Source: Bacillota bacterium (lineage in GTDB: Bacteria; Bacillota; Clostridia; Christensenellales; CAG-138). From it: a stretch of DNA of 5,135 nt. The position numbers and the translations under genes were made by a program. Under the pieces are notes generated by a model. That model did no database searches. It was not told the origin of the DNA and was given only the letters and a program-made list of their open reading frames with translations. The DNA lies in assembly GCA_016288175.1 (NCBI GenBank), contig JAEEYN010000188.1:1-5135 (forward strand), written 5' to 3'. Positions 1 through 5,135 of this stretch are shown here, one piece after another (the first letter of the stretch is position 1; each line of letters opens with the position of its first letter).

Positions 1-153
1 AGCGTTTTCAATTCAATGTTCCTTGGCCTTGAAGTCGAGTCACTGAACGCATGTGAAATGTTTGGCTTTGCCGGCGGGGTATCTCAGATGATTGTGCAGG
101 ATGATGGGAAAAGAATGATAAAGCGAATCAGTGATATGTCATTTGTACGATAG
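1..153 (+). CDS. C-terminal fragment of an unrecognised protein
   Basis: Frame 1 is open from the window edge to a TAG at 151-153, giving the last 50 residues of a protein whose start lies outside the window. The tail begins SVFNSMFLGLEVESLNACEM and continues through a glycine-containing patch (FGFAGGVSQ) to a basic end (GKRMIKRISDMSFVR). It has no obvious membrane segment and no motif I can assign to a family. Reality as a gene is supported by its open frame to the edge and by a strong U-tract hairpin about 50 bases after the stop. Its base composition looks less GC-rich than the aro genes. It is separated from the downstream acetyltransferase by about 320 bases with a terminator and a new promoter, so it is probably a different transcription unit. 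Function unknown. Confidence 0.6.
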   Translation, partial: SVFNSMFLGLEVESLNACEMFGFAGGVSQMIVQDDGKRMIKRISDMSFVR

Positions 154-200
154 ATCCCGGCTTGTCGGGCTGAATAGCGTGTATCATTTTGGTAGTCTTA

Positions 201-242
201 TACAAAGAAAAAATCCATCAAACGATGGGTTTTTTCTTTGTA
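201..242 (+). terminator. Strong intrinsic terminator after the left-edge gene
   Basis: Positions 201-219 pair with 224-242 across a four-base loop (AAAC, 220-223), giving a 19-bp stem with a single G-T pair. The core is CCATC/GATGG followed by TTTTTTCTTTG, while the A-run at 208-213 pairs with the T-run at 230-235. The same stem is A-rich then T-rich on both strands, so it could stop transcription in either direction. Its place, about 50 bases past the TAG at 151-153, fits the end of the left-edge gene. Confidence 0.85.
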
Positions 243-260
243 TTTGATTGAGGGGATTCG

Positions 261-312
261 AAGCCGCGCTCTGAAATCGCAGCACTGCTGCGATTTCAGC
301 GGCCGGCTTTTT
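261..312 (+). other. Intergenic hairpin with near-perfect inverted repeat and T-run
   Basis: Positions 271-284 are the exact reverse complement of 286-299 (14 of 14, one central base), which in RNA would make a 12-bp stem with a five-base loop. An outer stem, 261-266 with 304-309, closes it across a symmetric internal loop of about four by four bases (267-270 and 300-303). A TTTTT run (308-312) follows. It could be a second terminator or one module of a larger structured element with the fold at 321-388. I see no convincing protein in it on either strand. Confidence 0.5.
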
Positions 313-320
313 CGACGCAG

Positions 321-388
321 GGCGAGTGCGAAGCGAAGTTAGCGGGCTCGAGACCCGATGCGCGAAACGAGGTCATACTCGCCTTTTT
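321..388 (+). other. Putative compact structured RNA or repeat element with possible pseudoknot
   Basis: GGCGAGT (321-327) pairs perfectly with ACTCGCC (377-383), followed by TTTTT (384-388). Inside, CGGG (343-346) pairs with CCCG (354-357) around a seven-base loop CTCGAGA. The loop's CTCG (347-350) is complementary to CGAG (368-371), so an H-type pseudoknot is possible. GCG (328-330) can also pair with CGC (361-363). The pairings are visible in the sequence; that the element is transcribed, conserved or functional is inference. From memory, blocks of this look recur between genes in Oscillospirales-type genomes, but there is only one copy here and I could not check. It could also simply be a complex terminator. 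Confidence 0.4.
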
Positions 389-416
389 GAATATTCACTG
401 TTCGGGTCGCTGCATA

Positions 417-445
417 TTGCAAATTCCGTTTTTTTAGTGTACAAT
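417..445 (+). promoter_or_regulatory. Sigma-A-type promoter for the acetyltransferase and transporter genes
   Basis: TTGCAA (417-422) and TACAAT (440-445) each differ from consensus by one base or two and are separated by exactly 17 bases. Transcription would start near 452, leaving a short leader of about 24 bases before the ATG at 476. A T-rich run lies in the spacer. No operator-like palindrome overlaps it that I can see. Confidence 0.7.
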
Positions 446-475
446 CCGACAATAAAATGAAAGGATCGATTCAAT

Positions 476-943
476 ATGTCCGTACGCTTTGCAAAGGCAG
501 AGGATCTTGACCGCATCAACGAACTCAGAAAGCAGGTCAACGATCTGCACTCCGAGGCGCTGCCTGCGATTTTCAAAAAGGGTTTTCCGGAAGAGCTTAG
601 GGATTATGTCTTTGCGATATTCGGCGATCCGCTGAAAAAGATCCTTGTATGCGAGCGGGATGACGCCATCTGCGGCATGGCAATACTGAACCATATCACG
701 CGTCCGAGCACGCCCTTTATGCACGAAAGGGATTTCCTTGACATCGATGAATTCTGCGTTGATGAAGCATGCCGGAGGCAGGGAGTCGCGTCCGAACTGA
801 TCGATTTCATCTCCGACTACGCAAAGAGTCAGGGCTTTGACCGGATCGAACTGAATATGTGGTAATTCAACAGCGGCGCACTCGAGTTTTATGAGGCAGC
901 CGGTTTCACAACATACAGAAGATACATGGAAAAGAAACTCTGA
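476..943 (+). pseudogene. GNAT-family N-acetyltransferase interrupted by an in-frame TAA
   Basis: The frame encodes a 155-codon GNAT acyl-CoA-dependent acetyltransferase, substrate unknown. The start at 476 is supported by AAAGGA at 460-465, ten bases upstream. Residues 3-30 give the first strand and helix. The acetyl-CoA motif A is at about residues 89-110, with the R/Q-x-x-G-x-A loop as RRQGVA (100-105). Codon 130 is TAA (863-865), but the same frame continues for 25 codons as FNSGALEFYEAAGFTTYRRY and then MEKKL, ending in TGA at 941-943. This is the expected GNAT C-terminus (the usual pattern is W-E-x-N-x-x-A-x-x-F-Y-E-x-x-G-F). The stop sits exactly where family members normally carry Glu, so a single GAA to TAA change explains it. 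The truncated 129-residue product would lack the last strand and helix that complete the fold. A sequencing error or recent strain-level mutation cannot be excluded. It lies 30 bases ahead of the transporter, probably co-transcribed. Confidence 0.85.
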
Positions 944-973
944 TACTTTGGATTTGGGGAAAAAGCGAAAGAA

Positions 974-1837
974 ATGATTTATCTTATCCTTGCTGTGCTG
1001 ATGAGCTCTTCGGTCTCGATCATCATGCGATGGGGCGAAAAGCACGTTAAAAACAATTTCGCAATGTTCCTGGCGAATTACATCGTCTGTTCGGCGATCG
1101 CAGGTTTCTTCCTGATGCAGTCGGGAAAACCGTTGCTCGCATCAGGCGGAGCTTTCACTTTCGCGCTGATCCTCGGCGCGATCGGCGGCGTGCTCTATCT
1201 TTCGTGTTTCGTTTTTATGAAATACAACATCACGAAAAACGGAGTGATGCTTTCAACCGTTTTTATGAAGCTCGGCGTACTCGTTCCGGTGCTGATGTCG
1301 ATAGTTGTTTTCCGCGAAAAACCGACAGTCTGGCAGATCATCGGCTTCGCGCTTTCGATCGCCGCGATCGTGATCATCTATCTTCAGCCAAGCGGCAATG
1401 CCGAGGAAAAACGGAAAAAACTCAATGTTTCGATCCTCTTTCTGATCGCGCTGCTGATACTCGGCGGGTTTTCCGAATCGCTCGCGAATATCTATGATAA
1501 GTTCGGCGATGCAGAGCTGAAGAATCATTACATGCTTTGCATTTTTTCCTGCGCGGCGCTGCTTTGCGCGGTCATCCTTCTTATACAGCGGAAACCGATC
1601 GGTTGGAAAGACCTCGCCTTCGGCGTAATGATCGGCATTCCGAATTATTTCAGCACGCGATTCCTGCTGCATGCGCTTTCGAGCGTCCCGGCAGTCGTCA
1701 CTTATCCGGTCTATAATATCGGCGCGATCGTCATCGTCGGGCTGTTCGGTGTTTTCGTTTTCAGAGAGAAGCTGAGCGCAAAAAAGGCGATCGGTTTTCT
1801 TTTGATAATCGTTTCGCTTGTGTTCCTGAATATCTGA
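974..1837 (+). CDS. DMT-superfamily (EamA-like) membrane transporter
   Basis: A 287-residue integral membrane protein, probably a metabolite exporter or drug/metabolite permease in the cytoplasmic membrane; substrate not predictable. About ten hydrophobic helices can be read, roughly at residues 1-20, 29-48, 58-84, 88-112, 119-138, 149-177, 186-205, 213-237, 238-262 and 267-287. A polar, lysine-rich linker near 140-148 (EEKRKK) divides it into two five-helix halves. Each half ends with the typical DMT pattern of F-R-E-K (113-116 and 262-265) before its last helix, as expected for a duplicated EamA architecture. Length is normal for the family (about 280-300). The ribosome site is weak: a GGGGA at 956-960 is rather far away (13 bases), with only a purine-rich stretch closer. 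It follows the broken acetyltransferase by 30 bases and likely shares its promoter, so the nonsense codon upstream could reduce its expression through polarity. It ends just before a terminator. Confidence 0.9.
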   Translation: MIYLILAVLMSSSVSIIMRWGEKHVKNNFAMFLANYIVCSAIAGFFLMQSGKPLLASGGAFTFALILGAIGGVLYLSCFVFMKYNITKNGVMLSTVFMKLGVLVPVLMSIVVFREKPTVWQIIGFALSIAAIVIIYLQPSGNAEEKRKKLNVSILFLIALLILGGFSESLANIYDKFGDAELKNHYMLCIFSCAALLCAVILLIQRKPIGWKDLAFGVMIGIPNYFSTRFLLHALSSVPAVVTYPVYNIGAIVIVGLFGVFVFREKLSAKKAIGFLLIIVSLVFLNI

Positions 1838-1851
1838 TTTCGCAAGAAAAG

Positions 1852-1880
1852 AGCCGCAGCTCAGCTGCGGCTTGTTTTTT
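1852..1880. terminator. Bidirectional terminator between convergent transcription units
   Basis: AGCCGCAGC (1852-1860) and GCTGCGGCT (1864-1872) form a perfect 9-bp GC-rich stem with a TCA loop. On the + strand it is followed by TGTTTTTT (1873-1880), ending the transporter transcript. On the - strand the same stem is followed by TCTTTTCTT, ending the aro operon whose stop codon overlaps the T-run at 1879-1881. Confidence 0.9.
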
Positions 1881-2640
1881 ATCGGATCATCGAAAGATAA
1901 AAATCGGCGATGCGCTTTGCCGCGTCCGGACTGTCCGGATCGACGCAAAGATCGGCGTTGGTCCTGTAATCCATGATCCTTTCGTTGTAAAGCCGGATCA
2001 TCGCTTCCGCTCCGCCCCGAATCAGCGGGCGGTTTTTAAGCTTCGCAAGCACGAGCCTGTCGGGTGAGCGATCGAGGAAAATGACGATGCCGCTGTTTTT
2101 AAGGATCGGAATATTCTCCCTGTGGGTAAGTATCCCTCCCCCTGTTGCAACGATGAACCCGCCCTGGCGCGCAAGGCGAATAAGCATTTTATGCTCGAGC
2201 TCGCGGAAATGCGCCTCGCCGAAAGTATCGAAAATATCGTCGATCGAAGTTTTTTCCTCCTGCATGATCAGCGCATCCATATCCGCGCTTTTGCGGCGCA
2301 AAAGGATCTCCAGCTGACCGGCGACCCTGGTTTTGCCGGAATTGGGCATACCGACAAGATAAAGGTTGAGTGATTTGCGCTGAAGCTTCTTCGAACGCTC
2401 GATGATTTTCGAAAAAACCGCGTTAAGTGTTTCTCTCTGGTTCGGATAGCGTGCGCAGATCTCGGAAAAGATCTCCTCTTCGCGTTCGCTGTTTTCGAGA
2501 GGAATGCCGGCAGCGCGCTTGATCCTTCCGATCTGCAGCGAAAGCTCCTCGCGTTCGGCGATCAGCTGGCAGATCTCGTCATCGACCTCGTCGATATCTT
2601 TACGCAGCTGCGCAAGCGAATCCTTTACTTTTTCTTTCAT
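1879..2640 (-). CDS. Chorismate mutase (AroQ type)-shikimate kinase fusion protein
   Basis: A 253-residue cytoplasmic protein with two catalytic domains. Residues about 8-88 are an all-helical AroQ chorismate mutase (chorismate to prephenate). Equivalents of the E. coli active-site residues can be placed at R13, R30, K41, R53, E54, S83 and Q87, while the position of Asp48 is N50. Residues about 91-253 are shikimate kinase (shikimate plus ATP to shikimate-3-phosphate): Walker A GMPNSGKT (97-104), the D-x-D at 120-122, F-R-x-x-E (145-149) for shikimate binding, A-T-G-G-G (165-169), N-R-P-L (203-206) and the lid-side R-x-x-x-Y-x-x-x-A-D (221-230). Both domains therefore look active. The start ATG at 2640 overlaps the aroC stop as ATGA, with AGGA four bases upstream. 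A standalone kinase is about 165-175 residues, so the extra 90 residues are the mutase. The gene is last in the operon and ends in the terminator stem. Symbols aroQ and aroK would both apply; I give neither because the protein is a fusion. Confidence 0.95.
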   Translation of the reverse strand: MKEKVKDSLAQLRKDIDEVDDEICQLIAEREELSLQIGRIKRAAGIPLENSEREEEIFSEICARYPNQRETLNAVFSKIIERSKKLQRKSLNLYLVGMPNSGKTRVAGQLEILLRRKSADMDALIMQEEKTSIDDIFDTFGEAHFRELEHKMLIRLARQGGFIVATGGGILTHRENIPILKNSGIVIFLDRSPDRLVLAKLKNRPLIRGGAEAMIRLYNERIMDYRTNADLCVDPDSPDAAKRIADFYLSMIR

Positions 2641-3701
2641 AGTTTCCTGCCTTTATCCTGCATCAGAAGGTCGAGAATGCCGATCGCGGCGGCTGCTTCA
2701 ACAGCGGCGAGGCCGCGAGGGAGGATGCACACATCATGTCTGCCGGTGATCGTCAGCTTAACCGCTTCGCCCGATTTGAGATCGATACTGTCCTGCTCGA
2801 CAGCGATCGAAGGAACAGGTCTGAAAGCGGCGCGGAAAACGATCGGCATCCCGTTTGAGATCCCGCCGTTGATCCCGCCGGAACGGTTCGTCGCCGTTCT
2901 GCGGTCGGGAATGATCGGGTCGTTCGCTTGGCTCCCGCGCAGTTTTCCAAAGCCGAAGCCTTCGCCGAATTCGACGGCGTGAACGCCGGGGATAGAAAAC
3001 AGAAGGTGCGAAAGAACGCTTTCGACGCTGTCGAAGAAGGGCTCTCCGATGCCGGCGGGAAGGGAGACGATCTTGCATTCGGCAACGGCTCCGACGCTGT
3101 CGCCGGAAGCGCGCAGTTCATCGAAAAGGGCTTCAAGAGGGCGGCGGACCGAAGCTTCGACGAGCGGGAACATGGGGTCGAGCTGCGGCAGTTCGTTGCT
3201 CACGGGATCAAACGGCTGATCGGCAATATCGAGGACGCTGCAGATATGCGATGCGATGGAGACGCCCTTGCCGGAAAGGATCTGTTTCGCCACGGCACCG
3301 GCAAAAACGAGCGGCGCCGTCAGCCTTCCCGAAAAAGCCCCGCCTCCGCGAAGATCGCAGCATTCACCGTATTTTTCGAAAGCGGCAAGATCCGCATGTG
3401 AAGGCCGTGGTGCGGTAAAGGCGTAATCGCCGGGACGGCTGTCTTTATTTGGGAAAATGACGGTAAGCGGAGTTCCGCATGTCGTTCCTCGATAGAGTCC
3501 CGAAAGGATCTCATACGAATCCGTCTCTTGGCGGGAGGTGCTGAATGCGGCAGCCCTTGGCGAACGGCGGAGCAGGTCGGAGTCGATCGCTTCGAAATCC
3601 GGTGAAAAGCCGGACGGGATACCGTCGATAACACAGCCGACGCAGCTGCCGTGGGATTCCCCGAATAGGGTTATGCAAAAATTATTCCCGAATGAGTTCA
3701 T
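2637..3701 (-). CDS. aroC: Chorismate synthase
   Basis: Converts 5-enolpyruvylshikimate-3-phosphate to chorismate by anti-1,4-elimination of phosphate, using reduced FMN; cytoplasmic homotetramer in known members. The 354-residue length matches the family (about 350-390). Hallmarks: GESHG (14-18) with the first family signature running to P29, T-S-R-Q-E-T-D (55-61), P-R-P-S-H-A-D (98-104), R-G-G-G (118-121) with S-G-R (124-126), N-R-S-G-G-I-N-G-G (272-280) and G-R-H-D (320-323). The frame is open 21 codons further upstream, but the start at 3701 is clearly right: it begins MNSFGNNFCITLFGESHG as in relatives, and GGAGG sits eight bases before it. One oddity: the usual K-P-T in the C-terminal half is R294-P-V here. 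It overlaps the end of aroA by 20 bases and its own stop overlaps the start of the fusion gene as ATGA. Confidence 0.97.
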   Translation of the reverse strand: MNSFGNNFCITLFGESHGSCVGCVIDGIPSGFSPDFEAIDSDLLRRSPRAAAFSTSRQETDSYEILSGLYRGTTCGTPLTVIFPNKDSRPGDYAFTAPRPSHADLAAFEKYGECCDLRGGGAFSGRLTAPLVFAGAVAKQILSGKGVSIASHICSVLDIADQPFDPVSNELPQLDPMFPLVEASVRRPLEALFDELRASGDSVGAVAECKIVSLPAGIGEPFFDSVESVLSHLLFSIPGVHAVEFGEGFGFGKLRGSQANDPIIPDRRTATNRSGGINGGISNGMPIVFRAAFRPVPSIAVEQDSIDLKSGEAVKLTITGRHDVCILPRGLAAVEAAAAIGILDLLMQDKGRKL

Positions 3702-4863
3702 GAACAGTACCTCCGAGGCGTTCAAAGTCGCTGAAGAACCGCGGCGCGCTTTTTTTGACGGCATCCGCGCCGCGGATAATGACAGGTTCGCAGCAAAGAA
3801 GCGATGCGACTGCCGCCGCCATTACGATCCGGTGATCGCCGAAAGAATCGACTTCGCCGCCGCAAAGTTTTCCTTCGCATCCGGGAATAACAGCGTAATC
3901 ATCGAAAACATAAATACTGCCGCCGATGGATTCGATCAAGCGGCGTGTGGAAAGGACGCGGTCGCTTTCCTTCGTTTTTAGGCGCGCGATATCGGTGATT
4001 ACCGTGTCTTCCTGCTTTTTCAGCGCGCATACGCAAAGAATGGGGAAGAGGTCGGGACAGTTGCGCACGGAAACGCGGCTTTCCGGCAGAAGGCGGTGGA
4101 CGGCATGATCCGGCTGGCTGGCAGCGCTCTCACCGCCGTTGATGACGACGGGGCGGAAAGTATCGCCGCCGATAAGGTAATTCGCCGCGGCAAAATTGGC
4201 GGCGTAGGAATAATCGGGCTGAAAACAGAAGCTTTCCGGAAGCGCGGGGACACAGCAATCCGCATAATAGAAACCGTCTTCGGAAAGCCGGACAGAAATG
4301 CCGAATTCGGAAAGAAGCTTTAAAGTAAGTTCAATATAAGGCAGGGAAACGGGATCCGTAAGTTTTATCGAAAGCTCGGGGACGGCCGCAAGGCACAGCA
4401 ACAGCCCGCTCGCTGTCTGTGAACTTTCGGAGGCGTCAAGCGTGATACGCCCATGTGGAACGCTTCCGCGAACGGAGATCAGCATCTCGCCGCTTTCGCG
4501 ATAATGCGAGAATTCCCAGCCCAGATCGGAGTATCCGCCGAAAATTTCGCGGCGGAAAAGGGATCCGCCGACGGAAAAAACAGCGAGGCCTTTACGCGAA
4601 AGCACGATCGGAGCAATAAGGCGCAGCAGCGCAGCGGAATCGCCGACGGGAATCACGGCATCGCAGTCTGAGAAAAATGCTGTTTCGATCCCTTCGGCGG
4701 CGGCGTTGATGTCGTCTCCGTTTTCTTCCGAAAAGCTAATTATGGATGAAGGCCGTGTGCCTGAGAGCGCGGCAAGGATCAAAAAACGGATCACCTCGCT
4801 CTTGAAAGGCGGCGGGGTGACCGTTCCGTGAAGTTCTGATGCTGTAACGAGCAGGTCCTTCAT
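3682..4863 (-). CDS. aroA: EPSP synthase (3-phosphoshikimate 1-carboxyvinyltransferase)
   Basis: Transfers the enolpyruvyl group of PEP to shikimate-3-phosphate, the sixth step of the pathway. At 393 residues it is a little shorter than typical enzymes (about 420-440). Visible hallmarks: P-P-P-F-K-S-x-x-x-R (17-26, giving the Lys, Ser and Arg that hold the substrates), S-S-Q (147-149), P-Y-I-E-L-T (175-180), P-D-L (270-272) matching the catalytic Asp, K-T-K-E-S-D-R (296-302), F-G-D-H-R (341-345) and K-K-S-A-P (370-374). The PEP-binding loop normally written G-N-S-G-T-x-x-R, or G-E-S-G-S-T-L-R in many Clostridia, is G-D-S-A-A-L-L-R here (74-81). The following R-P is R105-E. The enzyme otherwise looks functional. 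The ATG at 4863 overlaps the aroB stop (ATGA) and has no clear Shine-Dalgarno of its own, so translation probably depends on ribosomes finishing aroB. Confidence 0.95.
   Translation of the reverse strand: MKDLLVTASELHGTVTPPPFKSEVIRFLILAALSGTRPSSIISFSEENGDDINAAAEGIETAFFSDCDAVIPVGDSAALLRLIAPIVLSRKGLAVFSVGGSLFRREIFGGYSDLGWEFSHYRESGEMLISVRGSVPHGRITLDASESSQTASGLLLCLAAVPELSIKLTDPVSLPYIELTLKLLSEFGISVRLSEDGFYYADCCVPALPESFCFQPDYSYAANFAAANYLIGGDTFRPVVINGGESAASQPDHAVHRLLPESRVSVRNCPDLFPILCVCALKKQEDTVITDIARLKTKESDRVLSTRRLIESIGGSIYVFDDYAVIPGCEGKLCGGEVDSFGDHRIVMAAAVASLLCCEPVIIRGADAVKKSAPRFFSDFERLGGTVHELIRE
3710..3714 (-). promoter_or_regulatory. Shine-Dalgarno site that fixes the aroC start
   Basis: The - strand reads GGAGG followed by eight bases and ATG at 3701. 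The site lies inside the last codons of aroA, so aroC is initiated from within its upstream neighbour. It decides for the start at 3701 over the longer open frame beginning at 3764. Confidence 0.85.
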
Positions 4864-5135
4864 TTCGATTCAAGGAAAGCGGTCAGTTTTGAAATCGGGA
4901 CATCCGCAAGGAAAGGTTCGCCGAATGCTTTGATAAACGGCATCGAGATGCTCTCGCCGCTGCGCTTCTTGTCATGGAAAACAAACCTTGCCGCTTTTTC
5001 CCGGAAATCCGAAAAAACGGTCGGAAGGTTTTTGCTTTCGAGAAGCTCTTTGATGAGCGGCGGTACCGAGCTGTCGGTCAGCCCCGCGTCCGCGGCGAAA
5101 AGCGCTTCGCTGTAGATCCCGAGAGCAACGGCTTC
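4860..5135 (-). CDS. aroB: 3-dehydroquinate synthase, C-terminal part
   Basis: The frame is open from the right edge to TGA at 4860-4862 and gives the last 91 residues of AroB, the NAD- and metal-dependent enzyme that cyclises DAHP to 3-dehydroquinate. The fragment starts EAVALGIYSEALFAADAGL, which is the residue run just after the metal-binding His-Gly of the family (H-G-E-A-V-A-x-G). It continues with the D-K-K signature (55-57 of the fragment, FVFHDKKRSG) and the usual closing pattern of a glycine-proline stretch and V-P-x-x-x-L-x-x-F-L. The N-terminal NAD-binding domain and most metal ligands lie outside the window. It is the first gene of the operon seen here; its stop overlaps the aroA start by ATGA. 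Assignment is confident despite the truncation. Confidence 0.92.
   Translation of the reverse strand, partial: EAVALGIYSEALFAADAGLTDSSVPPLIKELLESKNLPTVFSDFREKAARFVFHDKKRSGESISMPFIKAFGEPFLADVPISKLTAFLESK

Noticed and set aside
154..200. Possible short hairpin CCCG-loop-CGGG just after the left-edge gene
   Set aside because: The stem is only four base pairs and has no T-run; the strong hairpin at 201-242 explains termination.
250..266. A GGGGATTCGAAG stretch resembling the reverse complement of a tRNA T-arm
   Set aside because: The bases flanking the T-loop-like core do not form the five-base T-stem, and no acceptor or anticodon arm can be placed on either strand, so it is not a tRNA. A tRNA-derived origin for the element remains only a possibility.
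245..346. Short + strand frame from a TTG through the structured intergenic region
   Set aside because: It runs through both hairpins, has no ribosome site, and yields an arginine-rich sequence of no recognisable kind; the palindromic structure explains the bases better.
434..1045. A 203-codon open frame on the - strand opposite the acetyltransferase
   Set aside because: It is antisense to a frame with clear GNAT motifs, its translation resembles no protein family, and it has no sensible ribosome site or promoter.
1253..1948. A 231-codon open frame on the - strand opposite the transporter
   Set aside because: Its product is extremely charged and low in complexity, as expected from reading a membrane-protein gene backwards. 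It also runs through the terminator at 1852-1880.
3702..3764. A 21-codon N-terminal extension of aroC
   Set aside because: It lies wholly inside aroA, family members begin close to the conserved GESHG segment, and the strong GGAGG site is correctly spaced for the ATG at 3701.

Overview
The window looks like chromosomal DNA from an uncultured member of the Clostridia (Bacillota), plausibly an Oscillospiraceae or Ruminococcaceae relative. This rests on the moderately GC-rich coding regions, Gram-positive-style Shine-Dalgarno sites, a compact aro operon, a chorismate-synthase and EPSP-synthase flavour I associate with Clostridia, and short U-tract terminators. The placement is an inference; no marker gene in the window settles it.

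Layout. At the left edge (1-153, + strand) is the last 50 codons of a gene I do not recognise. It is followed by a strong terminator hairpin (201-242). Positions 243-400 hold no gene but are densely structured: one nearly perfect inverted repeat (271-299) inside a larger hairpin, then a compact fold (321-388) with a possible pseudoknot, each followed by a T-run. A good sigma-70/sigma-A-type promoter (417-445) then drives a rightward pair: a GNAT acetyltransferase reading frame (476-943) broken by one in-frame TAA at 863-865, and a ten-helix DMT/EamA-type transporter (974-1837). A bidirectional terminator (1852-1880) separates this pair from the leftward operon.

The right two thirds (1879-5135, - strand) is a shikimate-pathway operon, read right to left: aroB (3-dehydroquinate synthase, cut by the window edge), aroA (EPSP synthase), aroC (chorismate synthase), and a two-domain protein with an AroQ-type chorismate mutase fused to the N-terminus of a shikimate kinase. 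Together these cover DAHP to 3-dehydroquinate, shikimate to shikimate-3-phosphate, then EPSP, chorismate and finally prephenate. 3-dehydroquinate dehydratase and shikimate dehydrogenase are not in the window. All junctions overlap (ATGA, 20 nt, ATGA), which points to translational coupling.

The points most worth a second look are the nonsense codon in an otherwise intact acetyltransferase, the chorismate mutase-shikimate kinase fusion joining non-consecutive steps, the altered GNSGT-equivalent loop in AroA, and the structured intergenic element at 261-388. I see no CRISPR array, insertion sequence, tRNA or rRNA. The window is mostly ordinary metabolism, and I do not claim a new defence or mobile system here.
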